Assembly (NCBI RefSeq): GCF_005670685.2
Contig: NZ_CP062008.1
Coordinates: 3,100,001-3,164,000, forward strand
Length of the DNA stretch: 64,000 bases
Source of the DNA: Mycolicibacterium mucogenicum DSM 44124
Lineage (GTDB): Bacteria; Actinomycetota; Actinomycetes; Mycobacteriales; Mycobacteriaceae
Reading direction: 5' to 3'
Under the pieces are notes generated by a model, which searched no databases, was not told the origin of the DNA, and was given only the letters and a program-made list of their open reading frames with translations. Of the stretch, positions 26,639-37,754 are shown in pieces. A program made the position numbers and the translations under genes. Numbering within the stretch: position 1 is the first letter of the stretch; each line of letters starts with the position of its first letter.

Positions 26639-27301
26639 ATGGCAGCGATTCTCACGGTGAATCTGGCGGTCCCTCGACCCAGCCCCGACAAGGATCAGCT
26701 GAGCACCGGAATCGACAAGCGCCCGACGTCCGAGCCGGTACCGGTCCGCGCCCCCGGCCCCATGCACGGCGGCCTCGGCAGCGGTCTGGTCGGCGACACC
26801 ATCGGCGACCAACAGTTCCACGGCGGTGACGACCAGGCGGTGTACGCCTATGCCCGCGAAGACCTCGATGACTGGCAGGTGCGCCTCGACCGCGAGCTGG
26901 CCAACGGCTCGTTTGGCGAGAACCTCACGACCGCGGGGCTCGAGGTGAACAATGCCCTCATCGGCGAGCGCTGGCAGATCGGCGACGGCGGTCCGCTCCT
27001 GGAAGTGAGCCGGCCCCGCATCCCGTGCCGCACCTTTGCCGAGTGGCTCGAAATCCGTGGCTGGGTCAAGACTTTCACCACGCAGGCCGTGCCCGGCGCC
27101 TACCTGCGGGTCGTGACTCCCGGAGTGCTCCGTGCCGGGGCATCGATCACGGTGATCTCCCGCCCGGCGCACGACGTCACCGTCGCGATGGTGTTCCGCG
27201 CCCTGACCCTCGAACCGGACCTGCTACCGCGGTTGCTTCCGGCCGACGCGTTGCCCGAGGCCATCAAGGACCGGGTCCACCAGCGGGCGAACCAGCACTA
27301 G
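26639..27301 (+). CDS. MOSC-domain protein
   Basis: A 220-residue MOSC-domain protein (molybdenum-cofactor sulfurase C-terminal type, YiiM-like). Family features are FGENLTTAGLEVNNALIGER and the Cys in SRPRIPCRTFAEWL, the residue that carries the sulfur, plus DWQVRLDRELANGSFGENL. MOSC proteins of this size act on Mo-cofactor or N-hydroxylated substrates in the cytosol. It is divergent from ripD, with about 260 bp between the starts. Its stop overlaps the MFS gene stop by 4 bp (convergent). Confidence 0.9.
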   Translation: MAAILTVNLAVPRPSPDKDQLSTGIDKRPTSEPVPVRAPGPMHGGLGSGLVGDTIGDQQFHGGDDQAVYAYAREDLDDWQVRLDRELANGSFGENLTTAGLEVNNALIGERWQIGDGGPLLEVSRPRIPCRTFAEWLEIRGWVKTFTTQAVPGAYLRVVTPGVLRAGASITVISRPAHDVTVAMVFRALTLEPDLLPRLLPADALPEAIKDRVHQRANQH

Positions 27302-28497
27302 TCACGCAGCACGGCAGCCGCCGCGAGTCCGGCGATGACCTGCAGCGCCACGATGACGGCGGCCACGGCCGCCCACCCGGCGGTGTCGAAGGCGATACCG
27401 CCGACCCATCCGATGACACTCGACCCGGCGTAGTACGCCAGGTTGTACAGCGAGCCGGCCTGCGCTTTGCCCACCGTGGCCAACTGGCCGGTCCAGCCCG
27501 AGGCCGTGGCGTGCGCGCCGAAGAACCCGGCGGTGGCGACCAGCAGACCGGCGAGGACCGCGAAGACGTTGTGGCTCAAGGTGATCACCACACCGATCCC
27601 CATCACCGCGACACTGCCCAGCAGGACCGGGCGCCGGCCGTACCGGCTGGCCGCGGCGCCGGCCCACGCCGACGCCCAGGTGCCCGCCAGGTAGGCCACG
27701 AACACCAGGCTGACGACGGTCTGCGGCAAGCTGAACGGCGCTGCGCTCAGCCGGAAGCCGAGGAAGTTGTACATCGCGACGAACCCGCCCATGAGCAGGA
27801 AGCCCTGCAGGTAGAGCACCAGTTGCCTGGGGTTGCGTAGGTTGGCGGCGAGCCGGTGCGCCAGAGAGCCCTCGGTTTCCTCGTCGGCCGGGACGAAGCC
27901 CTGAGGTTCGGGAGCCAGCCGCATGAAGCCGACAGCTGCTGCGCTGCAGAGCAATCCGACGACGAACATGGCCCACCGCCAGTCGGTGAACTCGGCCACC
28001 GGAGCGGCCACCAGGCGGCCGAGCAGACCGCCGATGGTGGTGCCGGCCACGTAGGTGCCCGCGGCCCGGGCGGCGTGGCCGGCCTCGATCTCCTCGGTCA
28101 GGTAGGCCACCGCGATGGCAGGCACTCCCCCGAGCGCCAACCCTTCGGCGAATCGTCCGGCCAGCAGCAGCTGGAATGTCGGCGCGAACGGCACCAGCAG
28201 CGCCAAACCCGTTGCCACACAGACCGAGTAGGACATTGCGCGCACCCGGCCGATGCGGTCGGCGAGCGTCGACCAGCCGATGACACCGAGCGCCAGACCG
28301 ATCGTCGACGCCGACACCATGAGCGCGGAAGCCGCCGCGCCGGTATTCAGGCTGCGCGCGATCAGCGGCAACACCGCCTGCGGCGAGTACAGCTGCGCGA
28401 ACGTCGCCACGCCTGCGCAGAACAGCGCACCGAGCAGTCTGCGGTACTCCGTGGAACCGCGCACATGGCCGGTCCAGACGGGCGCATCAACAGTCAC
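27298..28497 (-). CDS. MFS transporter (AraJ/YnfM-like)
   Basis: A 399-residue transporter with twelve predicted transmembrane helices. The MFS loop 2-3 motif is present as GWSTLADRIGRVRAMSYSVC, and the second half has WAGAAASRYGRRPVLLG. N-terminal ALFCAGVATFAQLYSPQAVL is typical of YnfM-type small-molecule exporters. The LysR regulator is 56 bp upstream on the same strand, so this gene is its likely target. The substrate is unknown. Confidence 0.92.
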   Translation of the reverse strand: MTVDAPVWTGHVRGSTEYRRLLGALFCAGVATFAQLYSPQAVLPLIARSLNTGAAASALMVSASTIGLALGVIGWSTLADRIGRVRAMSYSVCVATGLALLVPFAPTFQLLLAGRFAEGLALGGVPAIAVAYLTEEIEAGHAARAAGTYVAGTTIGGLLGRLVAAPVAEFTDWRWAMFVVGLLCSAAAVGFMRLAPEPQGFVPADEETEGSLAHRLAANLRNPRQLVLYLQGFLLMGGFVAMYNFLGFRLSAAPFSLPQTVVSLVFVAYLAGTWASAWAGAAASRYGRRPVLLGSVAVMGIGVVITLSHNVFAVLAGLLVATAGFFGAHATASGWTGQLATVGKAQAGSLYNLAYYAGSSVIGWVGGIAFDTAGWAAVAAVIVALQVIAGLAAAAVLRD

Positions 28498-28553
28498 GAA
28501 CGCAGGCTAGGAACGCCCGAGTTCATGTGTCCAATACATTAGTTTGGGTAAAT

Positions 28554-29447
28554 TCATGCGTTTCGTGCATCAGATGCCGTCGTGCTCACCAGCTCGGCGA
28601 ATCGTGCTGCGGCAGGGGATAATTCGCGACCCTTGACCCACGCCATGCCGATCTCGCGCTTGACCCGGGTATCGGACAATGGGATGTAGATCACCGCCGG
28701 ATCACCGCGACCGGGCCGCGGCACGGGTACCACGGCGACGCCGAATCCCGCCGCGACCAAGCCTTCCATCGTCGGAATCTCCATGGCTTCGAACGCGATC
28801 TCGGGCGTGATGCCGCTCTCGGCCCACACCTGATCCGTCAGCTGACGCAGCCCGAAATCCGCCCCGAGTGCGATGAAGGTCTCGTCGGCCACCTCGCTCA
28901 GGCGCACGCGGACACGGCCCACCAATCGGTGGTCGGCGGGCACCGCCAGGCACAACCGTTCGACGTACAGCACGCGCCAGATGCACGGGACCTGCGTCGG
29001 CCGCGGCGACGTGATCGCGACGTCGGCCTGCCCGGTACGCAGCCGTTCCGCGATGTCGTGCGCCGCACCCTGGAACAGCTCGAAGCGCACCGCCGGGGCC
29101 AGCGCCCGGAACTGCCGAAGCACCTCCGGCACAAACCAATTCGCGGCCGAATGCAGAAAAGCCAACCGGACCAGTCCGCTGTCCGGATCCAGCAGTGCCG
29201 CGATGCGGCTCTGCGCCGCATCAATTTCCGCAATGCCGCGGCGGGCGTGTTCGAGCATGATCTGCCCGTACCCGTTCAGCCGGAGCCGGCGACCGGTGCG
29301 GTCGAAAAGCGGTGTGCCGACCTGGTTTTCCAGTCGGGCCAGGGCCCGGGACAGGGTCGGCTGTGCGACGCCCAACTCTGCGGCGGCATCGGTGACATGC
29401 TCGGCCTCAGCCAGGACGACGAACCAGCGGAGTTCGTCGAGGAGCAC
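28554..29447 (-). CDS. LysR-family transcriptional regulator
   Basis: A LysR regulator of about 297 residues. The N-terminal helix-turn-helix is LLDELRWFVVLAEAEHVTDA followed by AAELGVAQPTLSRALARLEN, and the rest is the periplasmic-binding-like inducer domain (GLVRLAFLHSAANWFVPEVL). GTG 29447 was chosen because the terminator hairpin of katG occupies 29457-29490; GTG 29456 also is in frame. It lies upstream of and parallel to the MFS gene, which it probably regulates. The inducer is unknown. Confidence 0.9.
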   Translation of the reverse strand: MLLDELRWFVVLAEAEHVTDAAAELGVAQPTLSRALARLENQVGTPLFDRTGRRLRLNGYGQIMLEHARRGIAEIDAAQSRIAALLDPDSGLVRLAFLHSAANWFVPEVLRQFRALAPAVRFELFQGAAHDIAERLRTGQADVAITSPRPTQVPCIWRVLYVERLCLAVPADHRLVGRVRVRLSEVADETFIALGADFGLRQLTDQVWAESGITPEIAFEAMEIPTMEGLVAAGFGVAVVPVPRPGRGDPAVIYIPLSDTRVKREIGMAWVKGRELSPAAARFAELVSTTASDARNA

Positions 29448-29456
29448 GAAAAGCAC

Positions 29457-29490
29457 AGTACCCCGTGAGCCCGAAGGCCCACGGGGTACT
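29457..29490 (-). terminator. Rho-independent-like terminator of katG
   Basis: A hairpin with perfect 11-bp arms (AGTACCCCGTG and CACGGGGTACT), which continue inward through GCC/GGC around a CGAA tetraloop. It lies 15 bp after the katG stop on the minus strand and ends one base before the LysR frame. There is no long T-run, as is common for mycobacterial terminators. Confidence 0.75.
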
Positions 29491-29504
29491 GAGTCAGGTT
29501 CTGA

Positions 29505-31702
<2,198 letters not shown>

Positions 31703-31738
31703 TGCACTTCCTTTCGAGGGTGGTGAATTGTGCTGCGA

Positions 31739-32188
31739 TCACGGATGTGATCGTGAAGTTGTGGCTGCCGCGCAGTCGGGGCACATGCCCCAATAGATGA
31801 CCTCGGCCTCGTCGACGACGAAACCGTCGAGCACGCCGTGAGTGTCCGACGGGGTCAGGCAGGGCGCTTCCCCGGTGGCACAGTCGATGTCGGCGATGGC
31901 GCCGCACGAACGGCACACGACGTGGTGATGGTTGTCGCCCACGCGGGTCTCGTACCGGGCCACCGAACCCGAGGGCTGGATCCGGCGGATCAGCCCGGCG
32001 GTGGTCAGTGCGGCCAGTACGTCGTAGACCGCCTGGCGGGAGACGTCGGGCAGGATCGCGCGGACCGCGTCGAAGACGCTTTCGGTGTCGGCATGCGGAC
32101 GTCCCGCCACCACCTCCAGGACCGCGAGGCGGGGCCGTGTCACACGGAGATCTGCGGAACGCAGCTGCTCCGTGTAGTCGGTCGTCAC
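31739..32188 (-). CDS. furA: FurA, Fur-family repressor of katG
   Basis: A 149-residue Fur-family regulator. DNA-binding part: LRVTRPRLAVLEVVAGRPHA and SRQAVYDVLAALTTAGLIRR; metal-binding part: VGDNHHHVVCRSCGAIADID and a second Cys pair GMCPDCA. It binds Fe/Mn and represses furA-katG under low oxidative stress. The GTG at 32188 was chosen because a -10 box lies exactly 7 bp upstream of it, which implies a leaderless mRNA as in M. tuberculosis; the open frame runs to 32224 but overlaps that promoter. The katG start is 36 bp downstream. Confidence 0.93.
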   Translation of the reverse strand: MTTDYTEQLRSADLRVTRPRLAVLEVVAGRPHADTESVFDAVRAILPDVSRQAVYDVLAALTTAGLIRRIQPSGSVARYETRVGDNHHHVVCRSCGAIADIDCATGEAPCLTPSDTHGVLDGFVVDEAEVIYWGMCPDCAAATTSRSHP

Positions 32189-32224
32189 GTGTTCACTTCT
32201 ACGCGCTTTTTTGGACTGAGTCAA
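32189..32224 (-). promoter_or_regulatory. furA promoter (leaderless) with likely FurA operator
   Basis: On the minus strand a -35 TTGACT at 32219-32224 is followed after 17 bp by a -10 TAGAAG at 32196-32201, then seven bases to the GTG start. The spacer holds an A-run (CCAAAAAAGCG), like the AT-rich FurA box described in this region of M. tuberculosis. Binding there would cover the promoter and give autorepression. Confidence 0.75.
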
Positions 32225-32538
32225 GACTTGGGAGTGATGCGTGTCACGCGAATTTGCGGCGGGAAACCGGCGACGACGCCATTGGCAGAGGTCAAAGCCG
32301 TTGTTCCGCAGACACTTTAGGCGACCCGGCGCGCCCGCGCAGGAAAATCGCCCGAACCGGCGAATCGCGGCCGTCAGTTCGCCGCGGGCTGCAGCATCTG
32401 AGGCTGAGCGTATGCACAGAGTTTGCCGACGGCCGCCTAAACCGTGTCGCGCGATTGTTAATCTGCTGCATATGCAACGCAGCGTGACAGGCCCTCCGGT
32501 TCGCCGGCCGGCTGACGCGGGAGACCTCGGGTAGCCGC
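32225..32538. other. Intergenic region, no gene recognised
   Basis: About 310 bp between furA and the GGDEF-like gene. It contains no long frame in the right context and no recognisable RNA. A perfect TGCATATGCA palindrome is near 32467 and the sequence shortly before it (TTGTTAATC) is AT-rich for this genome, so the promoter of the next gene is probably here. Confidence 0.5.
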
Positions 32539-33618
32539 ATGACCGCTGCCGGACAAAATCACTATTACTGGCTCACCTCACTGCTCGCTGTCCGCGGCCT
32601 GCAGACCAGGACCTGTCGGGTGATCGCCGCACTCAACGCGGTGCTCGGGATGGTTCCCGTCGTGCTGATGCTCAGCCCCGCGGGTCCGCACGGCCCGGCG
32701 CGCCAGGCGATCGCCGTCGCGGTGGGGGTCTTCGCGCTCGGCGTCGGCGCCGTCTGGCTGCGCCATTCCTGGCCCTCGCAGCAGTTCTCGGCGATCTCGG
32801 TGACCCTCGGCGCGATCCCGATGAGCGCGGCCTGCCTGATCATGACCGATCCGATGCTCGGGCTGCTGGCGACCAGCGCGTTCATCTTCTCCAGCGGCTA
32901 TGTGGCCTTCCTGCACCGCCCCAGCGTGCTGGCCGGCCCCTGGCTCCTCGGTGGGCTCACGCTGGGATACCTCGGAATCCGGGTCGCGTCGCACGACCCC
33001 GCGTTGGCGGCGTGCGCCGTCCTGATCATCGCGCTGCTCAACGTCTTCGTGTTCTTCACGTGCCGCGTCGCGATCGGGCTCAGCTCGACGGACATCCACC
33101 ACAGCGAGATCGAACCACTGACCGGGCTGCTCAACACCGACGGCTTGTACTCACGCGCCGCGAACCTGCTCGCCGCCCGCAACCGGCAGGACGACCGTCA
33201 CATGGTGCTCGCCGTCGTCAGCATCGACAGCTTTCCGCTGCTGTCGTCGATGTCCGGCCAACGGCGCGCCAACCGGGCCCGCATCGACGTCAGCCAGGCG
33301 CTGCGGGAGACGGTGCGCCGCAACGCCATCGCCGCGCACATCTCCGACAGCGACTTCATCGTCGCGGACACCTTCACCAGCCCCGATGCGTCACCGCTGA
33401 TCGACCGCGTGCAGGGCGCCATGAAGTCCACACCGTCCCGCGTGACGGCGAGCATTGGCGTGGTCTGCACGCCGCTGGCTCCGCTTACGGTGCACCCGCC
33501 CGAGATCGTCATCGACGCGCTGCTGGCCGCCGCCGAGGAGGCGATGGAACGCGCCCGCGAGGACGGCGGCAACGACGTCCGCTACGACGTGCGGGACGAC
33601 CTGCCGATCAACGAGTAG
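32539..33618 (+). CDS. GGDEF-like membrane protein with degenerate active site
   Basis: A 359-residue protein with about five to six transmembrane helices in residues 30-180, then a GGDEF-fold domain: EPLTGLLNTDGLYSRAA, then IAAHISDSDFIVADTFT and a final ASIGVV. The site that should read GGDEF is SDSDF (residues 269-273), so the metal-binding and turn residues are gone, and diguanylate cyclase activity is unlikely. It may bind nucleotide or act as a sensor. Cyclic-di-GMP proteins are few in mycobacteria. It overlaps the convergent SGNH gene by 11 bp. Confidence 0.8.
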   Translation: MTAAGQNHYYWLTSLLAVRGLQTRTCRVIAALNAVLGMVPVVLMLSPAGPHGPARQAIAVAVGVFALGVGAVWLRHSWPSQQFSAISVTLGAIPMSAACLIMTDPMLGLLATSAFIFSSGYVAFLHRPSVLAGPWLLGGLTLGYLGIRVASHDPALAACAVLIIALLNVFVFFTCRVAIGLSSTDIHHSEIEPLTGLLNTDGLYSRAANLLAARNRQDDRHMVLAVVSIDSFPLLSSMSGQRRANRARIDVSQALRETVRRNAIAAHISDSDFIVADTFTSPDASPLIDRVQGAMKSTPSRVTASIGVVCTPLAPLTVHPPEIVIDALLAAAEEAMERAREDGGNDVRYDVRDDLPINE

Positions 33619-34294
33619 GCAGTTCGGCCCGGATCCGCGGTGCGATGAGGCCCGCCAGGTAATCGTGCCCGGCGTCGGTCGGGTGGACGCCGTCGGGCGC
33701 GATCAGGTCCGGACGGTCGACGAACCACCGCTCGGCGATCGGGTCGATGAACGTCGCGCCGGCCATCCCGGCCTGCATGCCGAGTATGTCGCGGATCTGC
33801 AGCACCCCCGGCGGTACGTCGGCCGTCGGCCAAGGCGGCCCGATCACCAGCAGCTTGGCGCCGGGTGCCGTCGCCCGCGCCTGGGCGAAAGCGTCGTACG
33901 CCATGCCCGACAGCTGCACGAGGTCGGCGCCCTGGTCATTGCGGGAGCCAAAGAACACCACCAGCGCGTCGTCCGGACGCACTGCACGCCGGGTGAGGTC
34001 CAGGAAGATGCTGCCGTGATCGCCGCGCACGACGTATCCGGCCCGGCCCTCGGCGGCGACGTCGGCGGTGATCGGAACGCCCCACGCCTCCAGATTGCGG
34101 CCGGCCTGCGCCGGCCAGCTGTGCGGGCCCTGGCCGCCGAAGTTGGTGCCGTTGGTGTACGAATCGCTGATCACCGCGACGCGGTCGGGCATCCCCGGGC
34201 GCACATTCCGGTACGCGTGTGCCGGACCGGGCGCACTCACCACGGACACCGCACACAGCGCAGCGGTCAGCAACAAGGTGGTCAGATGGCGCAC
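33608..34294 (-). CDS. Secreted SGNH/GDSL-type hydrolase
   Basis: A 228-residue exported protein: signal peptide (LTTLLLTAALCAVSVVSAPG, cut near AHAY), then an SGNH hydrolase domain with the nucleophile block VAVISDSYTNGTN, the Asn block VVFFGSRNDQG, and the catalytic Asp-His block IAPDGVHPTDAGH. These enzymes remove acyl or other esters from sugars, lipids or wall polymers outside the cell. The acyltransferase on the same strand ends 40 bp upstream; the two may act on one substrate, which is an inference from position. Confidence 0.9.
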   Translation of the reverse strand: MRHLTTLLLTAALCAVSVVSAPGPAHAYRNVRPGMPDRVAVISDSYTNGTNFGGQGPHSWPAQAGRNLEAWGVPITADVAAEGRAGYVVRGDHGSIFLDLTRRAVRPDDALVVFFGSRNDQGADLVQLSGMAYDAFAQARATAPGAKLLVIGPPWPTADVPPGVLQIRDILGMQAGMAGATFIDPIAERWFVDRPDLIAPDGVHPTDAGHDYLAGLIAPRIRAELPTR

Positions 34295-34333
34295 TGGTCT
34301 CCCATGATCACTCGGTGGTAGGACGGATTCCGG

Positions 34334-35554
34334 TCAGCCCGCCCGCTCGGCGCGCTTTTCGTCGTCGTCAGATATCGCCTGCAGCTTGCGTTGCGTTACA
34401 ACGGCTTTCGAGCCGTCCGCCGGACCGACCATGCGGCGCATCCAGTGCCGCGCCGGCTCTTCGACGTAGTGGAACAGCACGACCGCACCGGCGAACGAGC
34501 CGGCCAGCAGCGCCAGCACGATGAACTTGGTGCTCCAGCTCGGCAACATCTCGATGCGGTACTGCGCCGCGGCCCAGTTCCAGCCCTGGTGCACGAGCTC
34601 GTGGACCATGTACAGGCCGAACGACACCTTGCCGCCGTAGACCATCACGCGGGTCGACAACAGTGCGGGCAGAGTTCCGGTGCCGACCGACAGGGCCACC
34701 ACCAGCGGCAGGAAGAAGACGTCGACAAGGCCGAAGTCGTCGCGGATGGTCGGGATCGGATGCGCGTCGAACCAGTACACGAGGCCCACGATGAGGGCCA
34801 GCAGCACCACCGACAGCACCCCGGCGATCGTGCGGCCCCGATCGGTCAGGTTCAGCTTTCGAACGGCGGCACACGCCAGAGCACCTGCGGTGAACTGCAG
34901 GATGATGCGCGGCAGCCAGCTCCACGGCGTGTAGAACTCGCCCGTGGCGGCCAGGAACAGCAGCGGCGGCAGCGTGACGGCGAAGGCCAGCCACAGCAGC
35001 GTGCGCGCCCGGCTCGCCCGGGCCACCCGGAACAGCACGATGACCAACAACCCGAACAACAGGTAGGCGAGCCATTCGGCGCTGATCGACCAGGCCGGGC
35101 CGTCCCAGCTGGAGTTGTCGAAGTACGGCACCACCCACAGCTGAACCAGGAACAGCTGACGCAGGTAGTTGGGGCCGGTGAGGGTGGCCGCCTCCGGCGA
35201 CGGGAAGTCGCCGACGTTGAGCGTGAAGATGATCCAGGCCACGGCAAGATGCATGGTGACCAGATAGACGGGCCAGACCCGGGCCAGGCGGAGCCACAGG
35301 AAATGCAGCGTCGCCCGTGTCGACCAGGCCGGCCCCATGCGCTCGAGGTAGTTCCAGGTGAGGACGAACCCGCTGAGGATGAAGAACAGATCGACGCCCT
35401 GCGCGCCGCAGTCGAGTATCGGGGCCAGAGCGTCGCTCAGGGGCGGTGACGCCTGCTTCAACAGCGGACGGAAATGGAACAGCACCACCCACACTGCGGC
35501 GACGATGCGCAGGCCGGACAGTGCCTTGATTTCACCGCTCGGCACAACACTCAT
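34334..35554 (-). CDS. Acyltransferase 3 family membrane protein
   Basis: A 406-residue acyltransferase-3 protein with about ten transmembrane helices. Family landmarks: IKALSGLRIVAAVWVVLFHF (His in the active site), FFILSGFVLTWNYLERMG, and WSISAEWLAYLLFGLLVIVL. It adds an acyl group to a sugar or lipid of the envelope. It is upstream of an SGNH hydrolase on the same strand. A second member of the family is at 12746-13891. Confidence 0.92.
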   Translation of the reverse strand: MSVVPSGEIKALSGLRIVAAVWVVLFHFRPLLKQASPPLSDALAPILDCGAQGVDLFFILSGFVLTWNYLERMGPAWSTRATLHFLWLRLARVWPVYLVTMHLAVAWIIFTLNVGDFPSPEAATLTGPNYLRQLFLVQLWVVPYFDNSSWDGPAWSISAEWLAYLLFGLLVIVLFRVARASRARTLLWLAFAVTLPPLLFLAATGEFYTPWSWLPRIILQFTAGALACAAVRKLNLTDRGRTIAGVLSVVLLALIVGLVYWFDAHPIPTIRDDFGLVDVFFLPLVVALSVGTGTLPALLSTRVMVYGGKVSFGLYMVHELVHQGWNWAAAQYRIEMLPSWSTKFIVLALLAGSFAGAVVLFHYVEEPARHWMRRMVGPADGSKAVVTQRKLQAISDDDEKRAERAG

Positions 35555-35758
35555 GACGGGAAAAGGGTAACAGCGGCGAACACCCGGGTCCCGATGGGAA
35601 ACCTGTGACTTTTCTTGGATGACACTCCCGAGCGCGTGATACCCGGCCGATTTTCTTTTCCCAAGAATGGCGTGTCCGTGCAGTAACTCTGCTCACAGAA
35701 ATCCAATGAGGAGCGCCCGAGGCTGGAATATTCGGCCGCTCAGGAGCATTCTGTAGAC

Positions 35759-36055
35759 ATGCTAATTAGGCGGAAATTCACGACATCGGCGGTCGCCGCG
35801 GTGGCCGCCACAGCAGCGATAGTTGCCGCTCCGGCCGCAGCGATGACCCTCACCGGGAGCATCGGCGCGGACCGGACCGTGGTTGCCGACAACGGCTACG
35901 GCGGGCCCGATGGCCAGGGCGGCGGCGGTGGCTGCGGCGACGGTGCGAACTGGCGCGGCTGCGGCGGTTGGAACCCCGTCACCGGCGGCTTCGGACACGG
36001 TTGCTTCAACGGCATCTGTGGCGGCTGGGACGGCACCCAGGGCTGGGGCGGATAA
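35759..36055 (+). CDS. Small secreted Gly-rich protein with CxxGxC motif
   Basis: A 98-residue exported protein: basic start (MLIRRK), hydrophobic Ala-rich signal part, then a glycine-rich mature part with CGDGANWRGCGGWNP and GHGCFNGICGGWDG. The CFNGIC block matches CLFGAC and CIFGAC in the two proteins at 21842 and 22291 (Cys-x-x-Gly-x-Cys), although the rest is not the same. I do not recognise a named family. Confidence 0.75.
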   Translation: MLIRRKFTTSAVAAVAATAAIVAAPAAAMTLTGSIGADRTVVADNGYGGPDGQGGGGGCGDGANWRGCGGWNPVTGGFGHGCFNGICGGWDGTQGWGG

Positions 36056-36194
36056 CGACGCATTTGCTCGCACCGCGAGATGATTGCGTTTTCCCTATTC
36101 ACGGTGCTGAATAGGAATTTGCTCTCGGCGCCGCTGGGGCTTCCCACGCAGTAATTGCATTTACTTCACCCGGGAAATCCCTAAGCTCGCGGCC

Positions 36195-37346
36195 ATGGAT
36201 CTCCCGAGCCCGCGACCCGACGCGCCACATCTGGCCGACGTGGTGCCGGCCGTGCTGGCCGCGATGGGTGTGGCCGATGCGCAACTCGACGGCGTGCACC
36301 GGCCCATCGACCTGCCCGGCAGTGTTCGCGGCGCGTGCGTCCTGCTGATCGACGGTCTCGGTGCGCAACTCCTCGACACCTACGCCGACGACGCTCCGGT
36401 GTTGGCGGGACTGCGTGGACGGAACCTGCGCGTCGGGTATCCGTCGACCACCAGCGCGGGTCTGGCGGCGGTGGGAACCGGCCGGCGCTCCGGCGAACAC
36501 GGCATGGTCGGTTACTCGTTCCGGATTCCCGACCACGGCGTGGTGAACGCGCTGCGCTGGACGCCGCACCCCTTCGGCGCCGATCTGCGCGACGTGCTGG
36601 TGCCCGAGGACGTGCAGCCCCTGCCGACCACGTTCGGTCAGGCCACCGCCGCCGGCGTGGCGGTGAGCGTCATCTCGGGCGCCGAGTTCACCAATTCGGG
36701 GCTGACCCGCGCGGTGCTCCGCGGCGGGCAGTACGTCGGGGTGCATCGGCTCGGCGACCTCGCCGCCCGCGTGCAGCAGGCCGTCGCCGACGGCGGCTTC
36801 TGCTACGGCTACCACGCCGATCTCGACATGCTCGGCCATCTGTACGGCGCCGGGTCGACGGCATGGCGGATGCAGTTGCGGCAGGTGGACCGGCTCGTCG
36901 AATCGATCGTCGAGGCCCTGCCGGCCGGCGGGCTGCTGGCGGTCGTCGCCGACCACGGCATGGTCAACCTCGACGAAGCCGACGTCGTCGACATCGATGC
37001 GCGTCCCGAGCTGCTGGACGGCGTCGTCGCCGTCGCCGGGGAGGCCCGGGCGCGGCACGTCTATGTCGCGGCGGGAGCAGCCGATGCGGTCGCCGACGCG
37101 TGGCGAGAAACGTTGGGCGCCAAGGCCTGGGTGCGCACCAAGGAGCAGGCCATCGCCGAGGGCTGGTTCGGCGCGCGGGTCGGTGACGCGGCGCGCAGCC
37201 GCATCGGCGATGTCGTGGCAGCGGCCCGGGACAACGCCGGACTGGTACGTCGGACGGTCGAGCCTCTGGAATCTGCCCTCATCGGGCAGCACGGATCGTG
37301 GACAGATGCCGAGCAGCTGGTGCCGCTGCTCATCGCTTCCGGTTAA
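36195..37346 (+). CDS. Nucleotide pyrophosphatase/phosphodiesterase (alkaline phosphatase fold)
   Basis: A 383-residue protein of the type I phosphodiesterase / nucleotide pyrophosphatase family. Visible parts: a first metal Asp in ACVLLIDGLGAQLLD, the Thr nucleophile region YPSTTSAGLAAVGTGRR, YHADLDMLGHLYG (Asp/His metals) and VVADHGMVNLDEADVVDID. No signal peptide is present. It hydrolyses phosphodiester bonds of an unknown substrate. The ATG at 36195 follows a region with only a weak ribosome site. Confidence 0.9.
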   Translation: MDLPSPRPDAPHLADVVPAVLAAMGVADAQLDGVHRPIDLPGSVRGACVLLIDGLGAQLLDTYADDAPVLAGLRGRNLRVGYPSTTSAGLAAVGTGRRSGEHGMVGYSFRIPDHGVVNALRWTPHPFGADLRDVLVPEDVQPLPTTFGQATAAGVAVSVISGAEFTNSGLTRAVLRGGQYVGVHRLGDLAARVQQAVADGGFCYGYHADLDMLGHLYGAGSTAWRMQLRQVDRLVESIVEALPAGGLLAVVADHGMVNLDEADVVDIDARPELLDGVVAVAGEARARHVYVAAGAADAVADAWRETLGAKAWVRTKEQAIAEGWFGARVGDAARSRIGDVVAAARDNAGLVRRTVEPLESALIGQHGSWTDAEQLVPLLIASG

Positions 37347-37352
37347 CCGGGA

Positions 37353-37574
37353 CTATTCGGGCTTCAGGTGTGCGTCGTCGGCGAAAACGAGGGTGCCGCT
37401 GTCCAGCAGGACAGCCCAGCGGCGCGCCGCGTCGACAATATGGTCTTCACCGACATCGACCGAATAGCCCGCATGATCGCCGTAGTCCTCCACGATCACA
37501 CCACGCACGTCTTTGGCGTCGCCACGGTTGACGCGAACCCGCATGTCAACGGCGAACTTGGCGTTCCTACCCAT
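37353..37574 (-). CDS. Conserved small hypothetical protein
   Basis: A 73-residue soluble protein (MGRNAKFAVDMRVRVNRG, then DVRGVIVEDYGDHAGYSVDV and HIVDAARRWAVLLDSG). Its beta-rich pattern suggests a small SH3-like barrel. I do not recognise it by name. ATG 37574 was chosen because it is preceded by GGGGTGG; the open frame runs to 37730 but the extra residues look non-coding. It converges on the phosphodiesterase gene with 6 bp between them. Confidence 0.7.
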   Translation of the reverse strand: MGRNAKFAVDMRVRVNRGDAKDVRGVIVEDYGDHAGYSVDVGEDHIVDAARRWAVLLDSGTLVFADDAHLKPE

Positions 37575-37754
37575 AACCACCCCAGCATTTCTGGTAATCA
37601 CCGCAGGTACGGAACCTCGGCCCACCGACCTCTGCCCCGACGTCAGTAGGTACCGAACTTTAGGCCACCGCGACCACAGCGGCAAAGCAAACACCCCTGA
37701 TTGACAGGTAGATGGTACGCGTCGTACCAACCGGCGTCGGCTACCGTCTTCGCC

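Noticed and set aside
35612..35668. TTCTTGG ... CCAAGAA inverted repeat before the gene at 35759
   Set aside because: The arms are 7 bp and about 45 bp apart, which is expected by chance.
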